From Anoplolepis gracilipes (Eukaryota > Arthropoda > Insecta > Hymenoptera > Formicidae): DNA of 64,000 nt. Positions 1 to 13,689 of the stretch are shown here, piece by piece (the stretch's first letter is position 1; every line of letters begins with the position of its first letter). The stretch lies in contig NC_132972.1 of NCBI RefSeq assembly GCF_047496725.1, forward strand, positions 593,501 through 657,500. Reading direction: 5' to 3'. The position numbers were made by a program, and so were the translations under genes. The notes beneath the pieces are model-generated. The model made no database searches. It had not been told where the DNA came from and saw only the letters and a list, made by a program, of their open reading frames with translations.

Positions 1-2032
1 ATCACTCTTCAAGTACCATTTTCGCGCAAAACTACGAGATTATAAGAGGTCATACGAGTTTGGCTATCGCCTTACGATATCCCTTGGCTGGGAGCCTGAG
101 CCGCCATAACGAGAAGAAGATGGCATTCTAACGGTTCACTGGCTCATTTTCTGAGGGATTCTTAGCTGGTGATCTACAAACTAAAAAAGTTTCTCGCGCG
201 AGCAACTTTGGCAATTACGGGAAAGCAAACAATCTTATAAATTAAGCCTCCACATTCGCCTTCTTTCTCACACGACGGTCTTGTGCACTCGCGTGCACTC
301 GCAAGCACAAGACCGACGAGGACAAGAGCGGGCAGAGTTCTCAGTTTATTCCGGAAATTCTCCGGAACTTGACGGTGCAGTAAAGTTCGGAAGGGAATTA
401 ATTGCACAGGCAAGGTATCGCACGGCCTTTTTTGTCGATTAAGCTGATTTTGAAAGCGGTTGCAGGACGCTCAAACACATCGAGCGACGGCGATAACATG
501 CTAATCTTGTCTTACAAAGACTTCACTAAAAACGTACTATAGGAAATATTCTCCTTGAGAGAAACATAGAGATCTTATTAAAATCAAATGATATTTTATC
601 TTTTTAAGACATTCTGAGTTTTAATGTAAAATATGTATCAAAAATTTACGAGTAGAAAATATCGAGTTATATCGATATCCATCATATTACGCAATATTTT
701 AAAGTTATATCATGAGTTCTAAAAAATTACTATTTTTCAATCTTTTATAACGAGTATTACAGATTTTTCACACTTTTTCTAATATGTAAATTTCTCAATC
801 TTTTATTAATTAATCTATTATTTTATTCAGCATTGAAATAATAATTTGTTAATATTTCTACAAAATTTTAACAATTAAAACAATATAAGTATTTTTATAT
901 AAAAATGTTAATAATTGACGTTATTATTCTTATATAATTTAATTATTTTATTTCTCTTTTTCTCTCTAATGTAAAAAAAATTCGACTTTAAAAAGTTTAC
1001 ACATACGTAAATGAAATTAAAACGACATTTAAAACATGTACATTTATTTAAAAAAATAGGTGTGTAAATAAAATTGATTTGTTCAAGCTGACACAAAATT
1101 GCATCATATTGCAATATAAATCGCAGGATTCTTTTCTGACAAAAAAAAATAAAATTCAAAGATTTGATAACAAATAGCACGTCGATTGTGATGTATGATT
1201 TATTTCGGTGACTTTATCGCAAGCAAAAAATTTGTTGCAAATATAATTTTCAATTTAATATCTCACATAATATATTAGCATAATACGTTAACACAATATA
1301 TATATTTTATCGAGCAAATTTACATAAGCGTTATCAAGACTTTTTTCTTTTCTTTTTTTTTTAGACTTCCTCTTCAAAAGAATTTCCGCGCTACCGTCGC
1401 GAATCGATTTAACCAAAGGTTACGCATTCGATTTCCGCTGCAAAGTATCTAGATTCTACGATCCGAAGTCTTTTTCCTTCACGCAATTTCTATTTCTTTC
1501 TTCAACCATGATAGGATATATCACATAGAATAGTCTGGAATTAATAAATATGTAGAAGGTATTTTTATCGATATCAAATTTTGCATGTATTACACTTTTA
1601 TCACATAATTTTACTAAATTTGGTTATATCCGGAGGTGCGGTAAAATCATGTAATACAATTTATAAAATTCATCATAAAATTTGACCGCTACAAGCTAAA
1701 GTCAGATGTCAATCTAGCGAAGAGACCTTCAAGTTGTACGGAGCTTCCGGTACAATTTTATTAAATGCACATTCAAAGATAAGGTCGATAAAATTTCCAG
1801 GGGTATCCACTGTCTCATAAATTTATCAGTGCTGCATAATCAAGGAGCTAGCCGGTTACAAGGAGAGGGCCGGCTTGTGCAAACACGACGTGGGACGTGG
1901 GACACCGCAAACGCGAAGAGACGGTAGCTGTGCAAACAACTTGGCCGTTAGTGCGCGTGAAATAAAGGATTCTGGCGTCCCGCTGGCCTGCGCACCCTTT
2001 CTTCGCAACGTTACTCTAACGCCCCTTTTCCG

Positions 2033-2043
2033 TTTATATAAAC
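2033..2043 (+). promoter_or_regulatory. TATA-box-like element
   Basis: TTTATATAAACG follows a GC-richer segment and precedes CGAGGGGGTGAG. The core TTTATATAAA is a palindrome, so direction is unclear. No downstream gene could be tied to it. Confidence 0.2.
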
Positions 2044-2696
2044 GCGAGGGGGTGAGAATAATTCCGAAAGAGCATTTGCAAAATAGGTGAAGCAGACGCG
2101 TAGAGCCTCTGGGAAAACTGCGTCATGTTTATATTTCCGAGTCGATTCATTATCAAGTCAATGCGAACTATTTACGGTGAATCGCAAAATTGAACTTACG
2201 CGCGCGACGATAGGATAATGTAAAAGTTACGAAGCACTTTGTAATTCTGTATACCGTAAACTGAAAAGTTAGTTTAAACCTTAGTATTAATGAGTTAAGC
2301 TTCGTTAGGAAGTAATTTCGGTCGTTATGTTCGCTTGAGCATTATGCGGAGTATGCTGAGGGTAACGCGATGAAACATTTTCTGATGAGAGTGTAAAAGT
2401 GCTGCGATAAAATTGTTACTCCGTCACGGCACCGCCCGCGTTAAATCTTTTAGAAGTTAAGCTCCCAAGAGAGTCGGTTCTAACATAAAGTTCACGTTTA
2501 GTTCACGTTTTACCTATCTCTTAGCGAATCTATTATTCGAAAAAGCTTCCTTTGTACAGAAAATTATTTATCTTAATATACATATAATGTAGTTGAAAAC
2601 TGTGAAGAGGAGAGTAAAATGATTTTAGGATATTATTTACAAATGGGCACACAGTCTATTAAAACTGTTCGAAAAAAGATCGAATTATGTGAAAGA

Positions 2697-2701
<5 letters not shown>

Positions 2702-2737
<36 letters not shown>
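2702..2737. repeat. (TA)n microsatellite
   Basis: About 18 AT units. It lies about 140 bases downstream (in minus-strand terms) of the donor at 2875. Confidence 0.95.
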
Positions 2738-2740
<3 letters not shown>

Positions 2741-2875
2741 AAGCAACAGAATATATTTCAAAGTAAGAAATTTCGCATGTCAATTTTCAAGTTCAACATT
2801 TTCCTTCTCAAGACATGTTGGCAATATCTAAATTTATTTATATCGTTAAAAGATTTTTAAGAAAACAAAACTTAC

Positions 2876-3009
2876 GATATAGCATGCAGTAATTCCTGTC
2901 GCTGCTTTTCCTTGACCTTTACGCTTCCACCTTCCTCAAGGGCTACTTGTAATTCCCTTTGCAAGACTGTCAATTTGCGGCGCTCGCCTTCCAAGAGCAA
3001 CGAAGTGAC
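2876..3009 (-). CDS. Internal exon of the same unidentified coiled-coil protein
   Basis: 134 bases, between acceptor GTTGTTTCAG|GT and donor ATATC|GTAAG. It starts in phase 0, matching the end of the exon at 11001-11103, and ends in phase 2. The product begins VTSLLLEGERRKLTVLQREL and continues QVALEEGGSVKVKEKQRQ, then ELLHAI. This heptad-like mix of Leu, Glu, Lys and Arg predicts a coiled coil. GC content is clearly higher than in the flanks, and no stops occur in this frame. The next exon must lie left of the window or in bases 1-2875, where I could not place one. Function unknown. Confidence 0.68.
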
Positions 3010-5375
3010 CTGAAACAACATTTCGATAAATGAAAAATATTCTATATATCACATGCATTATAAATTGTATAAATGTCAAATAGTTAAATAATTCAATTGA
3101 AATGAGCAGAATAAAAAAAGAATATTATTGCGCGCTCTCCATAAGAAGATAAACTTTATTTCATATTTATTTTACCAGTATTTTACTAGTTAATGTATTT
3201 AATGATAATAGCTAATAGCTATATACATATAAATAACAAAATCATTTTATCGTACAAGAGATAAAAAATGTAAAAAATTTATTTTCTAGAAAACCGTTTG
3301 TCATTTTACGAACTTTTGAAAGGCAGGATGCATTTTTCCTTTAAAAAAAATTTTTTAATTTCAATTTTTGTGTTGTATTTATAGTAATATGATTTTTTTT
3401 CTAGAAAAAAAAGAGTTTTTTTTATGCTCGCGTTTCTCAATCATTTCCTACCGTTGCCAATCGCAAAAGAAGAGAAACTGTTACTTTTATCATCCGAGAC
3501 CGCGTTCGATAAAAGAGAAAATATTACAGAGTAAGACACTGTATCAACTCATGGCAATACAGTTCTTCCTTCGGTGTATAATCGTATGTCGGTTTCAGAT
3601 CTTCTGTTTTCTCTATCAGCTACCGACCGAGCCTATTGAATTCCAATTCTTGTCTCTTTTATACAATTGACGATCGAATATTCGAAATAATCGCTTTTTT
3701 GTTTTCAAGTTTAAAAAAACAAAATTATTAATAATTTTAAAGAAAAATAAAGCATAATAATAAAAACTTTATGCATTCTCTTGTAAATAAAAAAAATATA
3801 AGTTACTATATTATTATAGAATTTGAGAGAAATACAACATACTTGTATATAACAACTCTTTCTATTTATATTTTTTATTAAAAAGCGTTAGCACTAACTT
3901 CGAATATGAAAAAGTGAATGAACAAAAACAAAGAAACATATTCGATCTAAGCACTTTGAAAAATGGCACTCTCATATGTTTGTATTTACGCTTTTAATGA
4001 ATTCGGTTCTGTCTGTTATTTTTCACGCACACGAGATGCATGGTACGAATCTCTTCTCGTACGCAACGACGCGTGCAAATACGCACTCACGTGCACATGT
4101 AAATCGTTGTTGCTACGCCTACACACAACATTCATGATGTGCGTGCACGCGTGTTGCACGTGCGTACATACACGCACGCGAGCAGGGAGATACCTGAACA
4201 GATAACGATTCCTTCTAAGCTTGCTGCGTTCTTCGAAAACTCGCGCGTGCAAAATTATACATTCCACAATTGCGAAAAACTTCTTTTCTTTTATGCGAAT
4301 GTATGAGTTATTATTGCCTATAGATTATATGTATGTGTGCGAATTCAACAAGAGATGGAAGCTCGAAAGATGCGTTCGCGAATGCGTGTCGTACAGTTCT
4401 TCTTAATCGGCGAACCACCATTAATCAGTTCCCCATCAAGATCATTAGGGTAAAATCACAAGAGATATTTCCAAGACGCGTTCTACATTCTTTTCCTTTC
4501 TCTTTTCTACGCTACGTATCTTGGTTTTTTTTTTTTTTTTTTTTTACATCTACATTTATTTTTTTCGTGAAATTAGAAACTTGAAAGTAAATATAGAATA
4601 ATCAGAATAGAACTTTAAGAATTAAAAAATTTAAAAAAATGGAAAAAGTCGAATAATTTCAACATAAGATTATCTATTGTCATTGTAGCAATCCGACAAA
4701 TTAATTAATCAACTATTATAATAATAAATTTTTATCATATAGCTATTACATAACTATTACATAACTTTAATTAATTAATATTTCTCTTCTTCTTTCTCTG
4801 TTTTATACATGTACGCATACATTTTTATTTATATTATGTATTTATTTATCATTCAATATTTTTATATGTTTTTAATTTTAATATAATTGAGATAGAGAAG
4901 ACGGTTATATATTATATTTTTCCATCAAATTTTTCTGTTATATATTCCTATACAACTGCATTTTACTAGACTGTATATATAAATATTAGCAGCTATAAAA
5001 GAATTATTAGGATTCTACATTTTATGATTGCATCGACATATTAAATATCTCTGTTCCAAGTCGGAATTTAAATTAGATTAGATCACGTTCCACAAGCATA
5101 TTACAAATGAGTTCGAAACAGTATTTACACGTACATCACGATCTGTATCTTTGCGTACAATAATAGTTTAAAATTTATCTTATCCTGTGCATCTCGAGAT
5201 GGCGTAACGATGAGTAAAAAAAAGTATAAAGTACGATAATAAAATTATAATTTTCTCAAACAAGCTTGTATTTCACTTACATCCTGCTGTTCAACATATA
5301 ATGTAAAACAGAATGTTAATTAATACATATCACGTGAATCATTATATACCACAGAAATAATTCCGGATTTGTGCT

Positions 5376-5443
5376 CGTATAATGTTTTTGTAATAAATAT
5401 AGAATTTGTGTATAATGTTTTTGTAATAAATATAGAATTTGTG
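5376..5443. repeat. 33-bp tandem duplication
   Basis: GTATAATGTTTTTGTAATAAATATAG and the following AATTTGT occur twice in direct succession, essentially unchanged. Confidence 0.85.
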
Positions 5444-7130
5444 TAAAAAGTGTTGTAAAAAGAGAGCGGACCTCTCTGTATTTCTTTCACGAGAAATACA
5501 GCTTTTCGTTTATTGTTAGCAAATTATAACTTGTGTACTTGAATCTTTTTATATATAGTTTTTTATATACAGTAAGAAAGAACGCTGATTCTCGAAATGG
5601 ATAGATGAAATCAAGGACTACACGATGTAAAGTAAAATCTCATTGCGTCGTGGAAACTTCAAATTGAATTGCAGATATTTGGAATTCCACGCGTATGCCA
5701 ATACAGATGTCGGCTTGGAGAATACAAAAGAAATTTCTTTACGGTGAAAATTTCGTTCCTTTTACGTGCTTGTTATAACGCTGAGAATCTACATCAACGA
5801 GCAAGTGCACGCAAATAGATGCGTTTGCTCCACTTCAAGGTCTCGCCACTTTCAATTGAGTGTCTCTAGAGGTTCTTGAGAGAAAAAACTTGAAGAGTCA
5901 CAAGGCTTTGTTTCGGCCTGAAAAGTTTTTCGAGAGAGAATCAGACTTTTCCGAGAACCTTTCAATGCGGTCAAAATTCGCGGCTGCACAGGGTGTCAAT
6001 TATATTCACGCGATCGCCAAAAGTTACCAAACGTTTCTGAGACCAGAACATGTGAGAGAACGTGTCTGTCGTCAAAGTGTAATGCAATCTAGACTTCTAT
6101 CTATCTTACAAGTGTAAGTGCAAACTTCAGTGATAAGTCAACTGGAATCGAGATGGCACATAAATGTTGAAACAGACTTGGTCAGGACAAACTTTTATTG
6201 ACAAAGTTTTAATCGGTTAAAAAAAAGACTAAAACCAGCATTATTACTCACAAAAGATATATAATTATATATGACTATTTATTTATTATATATTTCTTAA
6301 CAAGTGCCTTAATCGCCTTTCTGTAATTATAGAAATATTTATACCCGATAAGAATTATCCTTATATTGTCATTTTATCTTCACTCTTATTGCAAACGTGA
6401 TTTCATTCTACACTTTTATATTAAAGTATGAACTCTACAATTCTATTAAATTTTCTACTTTATGACAAATAACGCCGACAGATGCATTGCATCGTAAAAC
6501 GGATACGGAATGGACTTGGCCGTCTGTCGAAATAAAACATTGCGCAACTTCTTGGTACACTGACTCTGGTTATTAAAGATCGCTACGATACGATGCTGAT
6601 TATGAAGGCACCGAGTTATTATCCCGTCTATCGTAACCGCGCATCCTCGCGGACGCCAAGCTACTTGAGAGAGAGATCAAGGAAATAAAACGATCGCTTT
6701 TATCGTGACGTCAATGTTCCGTATTAAATTGAACTTTATGCATAAGCGCTCAATTACGCGTAATTAAATTGTTAACGATATTTTATCACTACATTCGAGC
6801 GAGCATCTTGGTGGAATCCATAAAACACTAGTAGCACGGGGATTGCATAAAATATTTGCACGCGCGCATATATAATATATGTTTACGACGATATTTCGCC
6901 GCAACATATTATTCCTCCATCTCAGTGTGCGAGAAAATACATACGCAAGTATATAGAAACCATATTACAATAAAATCTCTGATCACAGAAAGTGGCATAA
7001 CGAGACAGAAGCTCTCCGTAGACATTTGAAAGCTTTGCTTTTTTTTTAATTACTAAATCCCAGCACGCAACCGCGTAATAACTTCAAGGATCTTTCGCGG
7101 TTTTGCTTTCAGGTAATAATCTTGCATTGT

Positions 7131-7132
<2 letters not shown>

Positions 7133-7162
<30 letters not shown>
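7133..7162. repeat. (TA)n microsatellite
   Basis: About 15 TA units, 100 bases left of the foldback element at 7263. Confidence 0.95.
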
Positions 7163-7166
<4 letters not shown>

Positions 7167-7262
7167 TATATCGACATACTCTTGGGCCATCGACACGAAA
7201 AATGCTAATTTTAAGAAGGAAGATATCTCATTGTAATTAGCGCCTTTCTTAATATATACATA

Positions 7263-7874
7263 CCGAGGGTTTTCGAAAAGTCTGGAAACGGTCGAATATC
7301 TCGAAAATAAAGCATTTTAGAGAAAAATGTTTCAAATAAAAGTTATTTGGTTCGAAAAGCGCCATTCAATGGTGCTATTGGTTTAACCTTGGATAGTCGT
7401 TTAAAGGTTATATGAAGATTACCTTGAATTTCTTAAATGGGACACCCTATATATTTTTGCATATTCTTGTAGCTTACCTCGAGAGCTTTCCAAAACACTA
7501 TAATAAAATATTTTTTCATTAAGTATTTTTCGAGTTATGAGGCTTGAAATTTTCAATATTTTGACATCAAATACGAAATACCTCGTAAAATATTAATATA
7601 TTTTTCGATTATCTTATTTTAATACTTTTTAGCACATAATAATAATCATAAAGAAAATACATGGTTGTTTTTTGTAAAAAAATCGAAAAATTAATATTTC
7701 ACAAAATATTTCGTATTTGATGTCAAAATAATGGAACTTTCAAGCCTCATAACTCGAAAGTACTTAATCAAAAGAAGCTTTTCGAACCAAATATAATTTT
7801 TATTTGAAACATTTTTCTCTAAAATGCTTTATTTTCGAGATATTCGACCGCTTCCAGACTTTTCAAAAATCCTG
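7263..7874. mobile_element. 612-bp foldback element
   Basis: The outer arms 7263-7360 and 7777-7874 are about 98-bp inverted copies (AAAGTCTGGAA, TCTCGAAAATAAAGCATTTT, TTTCAAATAAAA). The inner arms, about 7519-7613 and 7677-7769, are also inverted copies (GAGTTATGAGGCTTGAAA). TA flanks both ends. The left half has about 160 extra bases between its outer and inner arms (7361-7518), where a GGACACCCTATAT motif suggests a nested element end. Confidence 0.8.
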
Positions 7875-9853
7875 TATACATCAATTTATATACGTGTATA
7901 ACCTACGCGTATTAATAATTAATAATTTTTAATTTCCCAACAAAACATCGAGAAAAATAAATGAATCTATATGGTATCGTTTTCGAAATGAGCGATTCAT
8001 TTGAATCAAGCAATCGGCTACTCGCGTCAATTCATTCAGCGGCAAAGCACGATCCTTAATTTCGCTTTCCATTAGCTCAACGATCCTCTCAACCGCAATT
8101 CTGTTATGTCGGAACGTTACTCGCGATCGAAACGGATAATATTATCCGCGATGAAGCAAATTAACCGGCAAGTCTAGCCGGAGAAATCTAGCAAAGCAAA
8201 GCTACGAAGAGAGCGAAATCTCTTGATTGCTTTTAAGCGAATGTGCGCGCATGAAACTGCCAGCTTCAACAACATACAACGATATTTAATATTTAATGTC
8301 GTACATTTAAAACACAAAAGGACACGTAATTGTAAAGGAACACGTCATTTCAGCTTATCTAATTGGTCGTGCGTTTGCATGTAACGAGTCTCTAAATATC
8401 TATGCTAATCGCTTACTCGCACTTTTTTTGCTTTCTTCTTTTTTTTCTTTTCCTCAAAATCATTATTATATCTCACTTATACGTCACGCTGTTTTATGCT
8501 AATTTAAATTATTTCAAAGTTTTGTACGCACATAACTTTTTAACTTTATTGTAGGGAATTATACGTAATGTATACGAAATTATCAAATCATAAGATGTTG
8601 ACAAAGTCTATTTATAATTTTGCAATTGCGTAATCTGATTGACGAAAATTGTCCTGTTCTTTTTTCTTTAATCGGATTGAACAATCAATCCTTATTATGT
8701 GCGCCATTAAAAATCAAGCTGCTTGAATAGTGTCTCATTATTTAGAAAACAAAATGCAATGTGAATATGATATGTTTGATATCGCTTATATTATCACAAG
8801 AATGATTCATTCTACTATACATATGTACTTCGTGTAGCATACTGTTACATCGTTGTAGAAACAATACATGTTATGTGCAATACAGTGTCCATATAATACG
8901 AGATAATTTGCGCAAAACACTTTGATTCGCCAGATAATCAAATTTACGGGAAAACTCAGAAAAAAAAACCTATCTTCAAATTCAACAAAAAAAAAAAATA
9001 TAATATAAAAATTAAAGAATATACTCATTCTTTGAATAACTTCGATTTTATTTTTAATTATAATACATAATTCTTCGCGATTAATGCAAAAGTGAAAACG
9101 ATCCTGGATTCATCGGACCGTAAAACCGGGTTGTAATACACACGTGTGTAAAACTTGCAAAATGTGTCAGCTTTTTTTCCTATGATGATGCGATATTCTG
9201 AGTAAATGTCATTTCGCAAAGATAATAACGTGCGCCGAGAATTGTTGAACAAGTATCGACTATGTGCAAATTGTGAGAAACATACTGAAGGTTTAATAAA
9301 AGTTTAATATCCTCGAAGAAGAGATTATTTTTTTTTATTATTATTTTGATTTGGCTATTACTTTTGAATCATATAAATTTGTTGTAAACGCATCGATCGA
9401 TTAAGTTTAACAATTATTAATAATATCAATGGAGTATTAAAAAATTACACTAATCGTATGCTTAGCTGTCATCAAATTACGCTAAAATACTGGTCACGTC
9501 AATGCACGTACGATTGTTCGATAAATTGCGAAATTTCGTCGCATGACTGCCTCTAATCTGTAGTTATTACGTCATTTGTTTATCGTTTGGCTCCGTACAT
9601 TAATTACTACATAATTATAGTTCCGCCTTTCCATTTCTGTCTCCTATGTAACTCTATGCGTGCAAGGTTTCCAACTCTCGTATCAATTTTCCAATGTAAT
9701 TTCCTTATTACAACGAAATTGTTCACTATTATTGCAATTTTACTTTTAATAAATCTTGTAATATTATTTCTTTCTTTATTCTATTTATTTTCTGCATTTA
9801 TGGTCAGATTTTCTCTTCTCTACAATCTATAATATAGCATCGCGATGCTATTA

Positions 9854-10425
9854 GGGTAAACTCGAGTAAGATGGCCATAGTTTTTTAAAATGCAAAAAAT
9901 ATACTTTTCTTTTTGTTATTTTTTAGTGTTTGACATATCACCTTCACTGAAGCTTAAATTACTAATTTAATATTATCAAAATTAAAAGGAAAATATTTCA
10001 TAGAAATTTTATATTATCAAAAGAGTACAACTTAAACATTGGCCATCTTACCAAACTTTTAAGAAAAAGATGACCATAGTGACGGAAAGACGGCCATAAT
10101 ATTTATAAAAAAATAGTGAAAACGAAAATAAAAATTATAGATCATATAATAATTTACATATCTTTATAATATGTCTGACGTCGATTACGATAGCTTAACT
10201 GTAATTTATTCGACGTTGATAACAGTTTTTAGTGGACAAATGAAAAACTTTGCAGGTAGTGAAAAGTAAAAATATGATATAAGATTCACAATATCGTTAT
10301 TTCGAACAATGTATGCGCATAAATTACTGTAAATATCGATTATCTTTGATAATGATTAAAAAAGCGCACTATGTAGAGATTATTGAAAAAATTACAGCCT
10401 ATGGCCATCATACCCTAGTTTACCC
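9854..10425. mobile_element. 572-bp element with ~27-bp terminal inverted repeats
   Basis: The left end GGGTAAACTCGAGTAAGATG and right end CATCATACCCTAGTTTACCC are inverted copies, each followed inward by GCCATAG/CTATGGC, and flanked by TA. Further copies of the GGCCATCTTACC-type motif occur inside, near 10040-10100. No transposase ORF, so it is a nonautonomous, mariner-like element. Confidence 0.8.
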
Positions 10426-11000
10426 TATATATATATATTTCTGAATTATTGATTTCTTTAGCAAATAACCTATCAATAATTTAGTTTAATCAAACGTGAT
10501 AGATGACAGATAAGAAAACATGATTGGAAAATATAAATTTCCAATGGCAAATATTGATAATATCTTATACAAGATCCATCGAGCGAGAAGAAGAAAGATA
10601 AATCATCAGATTGATCGCCGTGACAAGGAGGAGAGTGCAACGAACAAACTTTCCTTAGTTGTTTCCGATGGTTGGCCGTTGTATCAGAACCGACATGGGT
10701 TTTCTGGGTCGAGCCTCTCACTGGCCTACACTACGATCACGGGCAAAAGTGACCATTGAAGTCAACCAGCGTTCAACCCTCGGGTGAATGGACAACCAAT
10801 TCCGGATCGAATGTATTCTCGCCTTCGTCAAGGATATCAGAGATCGCGTATTAAGTTACGTTCACTCTTCTTTTTCAATCTTGTTCGGATGTTCGAGGCC
10901 TCGCCGCGTTAACGAATATACGAATTAATTTGATGACACAAATTTATAATCTTTTGTACGCGTTTCAGCTGAATGAATTAACTGCTCGCGTAAATCTTAC

Positions 11001-11103
11001 CTCTAATTGAACTCCAAAGAGATCTCTCGATCTTCCGGGTCTGGGAGCGTTTAGTTCTTGCATCTCGGCTGCTCGTTCTACCAGTCCCATTTCCTCGAGA
11101 TAC
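11001..11103 (-). CDS. Internal exon of an unidentified coiled-coil protein
   Basis: 103 bases, flanked by acceptor CGTTTACAG|G and donor TTAGAG|GTAAG. It is open only in the frame that starts with one base completing a split codon. It reads YLEEMGLVERAAEMQELN, then APRPGRSRDLFGVQLE, ending in phase 0. The helix-forming, charged composition, both consensus splice sites and the in-frame join to the exon at 2876-3009 support a real exon. I do not recognise the family. Confidence 0.65.
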
Positions 11104-11873
11104 CTGTAAACGCAACAAAACTTGTTAAAATACATTAGGGCTTTAAATTTTATTAGGGAATTTTTTCTCTTTTCTAATAACGATAAATAATACGTGTATA
11201 TCTGTAAATGAGTATGGTTGAAGGATATTACCATATGAGTCATATACTGTTTGAATAATCAGAACCGTTTCGCAATCATCGCGCATAATATCGAAAGTGT
11301 AACATGAAACCTTCCATTAATTAGTAACGCTTTTTCTTTCAATCAGAATAATAATTATGACACATAAATTATTAATCGCAATACCAACATTAGAGGAAAG
11401 TAAGGATGTTAGAGAAAAAGAGTTTAACAAATATATGCTATTTTCTTTCTCTCTTGATATATTAAATCCGTTTCTAGTTCTGCTCGTGAAACAGAATATC
11501 GTGAAATAATAAGTATCATAAAACATACAAATGATATATATTAAGCAAAACGAAATCAGAAGTTTCATTAGCGAAACTAAAGTGTTCCAACGGAAACGAG
11601 GTGAGCTTGATATATACGAAACATCCTGCAGAGGAATATGAATAATTCAATGGAGAAAAACTCACGACTGTTCTAAATGCGTTTAAATGTCTGCAAGCAC
11701 GCCGCGAATACAAATCTAGCTTTTACGCGGAAAGATACTTAAGATAATTAAAGCCATCGAGGACGATTGCTTTACCCTTCTTTCTCTTCCTTATAGTAAA
11801 GCACAGATTCGCGTAATATCAAAACGCTTTTGCTTGCGAATATTTGCGAAATATATTCTTAGACAATCGGTTA

Positions 11874-12120
11874 ATTTTGAATTTATTCGTCGATGGAAAG
11901 AAAAACAGATTCATGTATCATGACTGAAGGTATAATCTTATAATTTTGGTTTAATTTCATTTTTGTCAAAATATATTTTTTAAAATCGAATTTTTTCAAT
12001 ATTGTGTAACTCGAAAATTATGTCGTTTAGGACAGTGGTGAATCTAAATTTTTTTTTCAAGAAATTACCGTCGAAAGAATCACGTCGTAAAAAAAGTCCT
12101 GTCGTAAGTTCAAATAGTAG
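11874..12120. repeat. Dispersed repeat, copy c (short form)
   Basis: It matches 12957-13061 and 13606-13690 as one contiguous block. The intervening ~545 bp of the longer copy is replaced by about 50 unrelated bases. This suggests an internal deletion here or an insertion in the other copy. Confidence 0.6.
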
Positions 12121-13689
12121 AAAAAGATAAAAAGTGTTTTTGTTAAATTGAAAAATACAATGTAGTTAAAAGCAAGACTAGAGTTTTAAAACAAATACAC
12201 TTGTATGTACTTTACAAAATTCATTATCAAGTTTATTGTCAATCGTTGTATAATATTAAGTCAATCAATTATACTTATTGTTAGTATAATTAAATTAATT
12301 AGCATTCGCAAAGTTTGATCTTCTCATCTTTACTCAGACACAATTGAAAAGGTTACATACTTCCTCTAATTTCACACACTCATAGCACTTTCGCGTAAAC
12401 GCCTCGTTGGCATTTAAAACAATTACGACGCGCGGTCATTACCGCGGCGCCGCGCCGCGCCGGGAGTACCGCGACATCGCATCGTCGTCAAGAGCGTGCG
12501 AATTACGAAGCATTATCGGCGCGATCACACACCGAGGAGAAACAATAAGAGCCGAGAGCGAGGTACTACGAGGTACTACGACTCACAAGAAGAACAAGAG
12601 ATGCATCTCGTACATGATACCGGCACTTTCCCGCGACGTGAATCATTCGCTTAAACCGGGTTTGCCGCGACAGTAAATACGGTTTAGATAGCGGTAAACG
12701 CGTTATGCAGGATGTTCCTGAACGTGTGCGAAAAAATTCGACAGATCATTTTTCGGCAATTTCTTGAAGAAACATTTATGTATATTAATATTCTAAAACA
12801 ATAGTTTTCGAGATCCTGGATGTTAAAATTCTAAAAAGCTGAACTTTAATTTTGGCCCCTTTGGTCCTCAGAATTAAATTGAATTTTTTTTTTTTTTTTT
12901 GGAGTCACTTCAAATTCTTAATTTATGCTACTCTGATTGAAAATATTAAATATGGTATTTTTGAATTTATTCGTCAATGAAAAGAAGATCAGATTCATGT
13001 ATCATGACCGAAGGTAGTGATTTCTAACAATTCTTATAATTTTTGTTTAGTTTAGTTTTTATATCGTGTTGTATGGTTAGTATTGTGTTTAGGTTAAGCG
13101 TTAAAGTTTCTTTTTCACGATGCTAATTGATTGTTGAATATTTAATTTTAATATTTACAGTTGGCTTTAAGAAAGCATCCTTTTTTTCTTTTTCTTTTTT
13201 TCTCTCTCTTTCTCTTTCTTTATTTAATATTACATTCCTTCTCCTTCTTTCTTCCATATCTTCTTTTTTCTATTAATTACACAAATATAAATTACATATT
13301 AAATATACATATAATATCATAGGAAAAGTTTCTACATAGGTCCATCATGTACAATACATATGCATATATAATATATATGTACTTTTCTTATGTCTTTTTT
13401 TTCTCTTCTTCGTTTTCTTTTTTTTAACTTTTCTTTAATTTAATTTTTTTATAAGTCACATAAACTGTCAAAATTTGACAGCTGCAGACGACACGCGCGA
13501 AGCAATAACGCACTTAACAACGAGACATCGAGACAACCAATCAGCATCTCGGAGAAGAGAGAAGTAATATGTAAATAATATGTACCATTTTAAAGAGAGG
13601 GGTTTTTGTAACTTGAAAATTATGTCGTTTAAAACAGTGGTGAATATAAACTTTTTTTCAAGAAATTATCCAAATAATCACGTCCTTTA

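Larger units (their letters stand above)
1..2875. other. Noncoding stretch at the left edge
   Basis: No exon with paired splice sites was seen. GC-richer patches lie at 1-480 and 1860-2100. The latter contains a TATA-like site. A (TA)n microsatellite lies at 2702-2737. If the coiled-coil gene continues leftward, this is intron. Confidence 0.4.
3010..11000 (-). other. Long intron of the unidentified coiled-coil gene
   Basis: About 8 kb between two in-frame exons. It holds two inverted-repeat elements (7263-7874, 9854-10425), a 33-bp tandem duplication (5376-5443), a TA tract and T tracts. Short ORFs such as 5860-6117 (+) show no recognisable protein. Confidence 0.55.
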
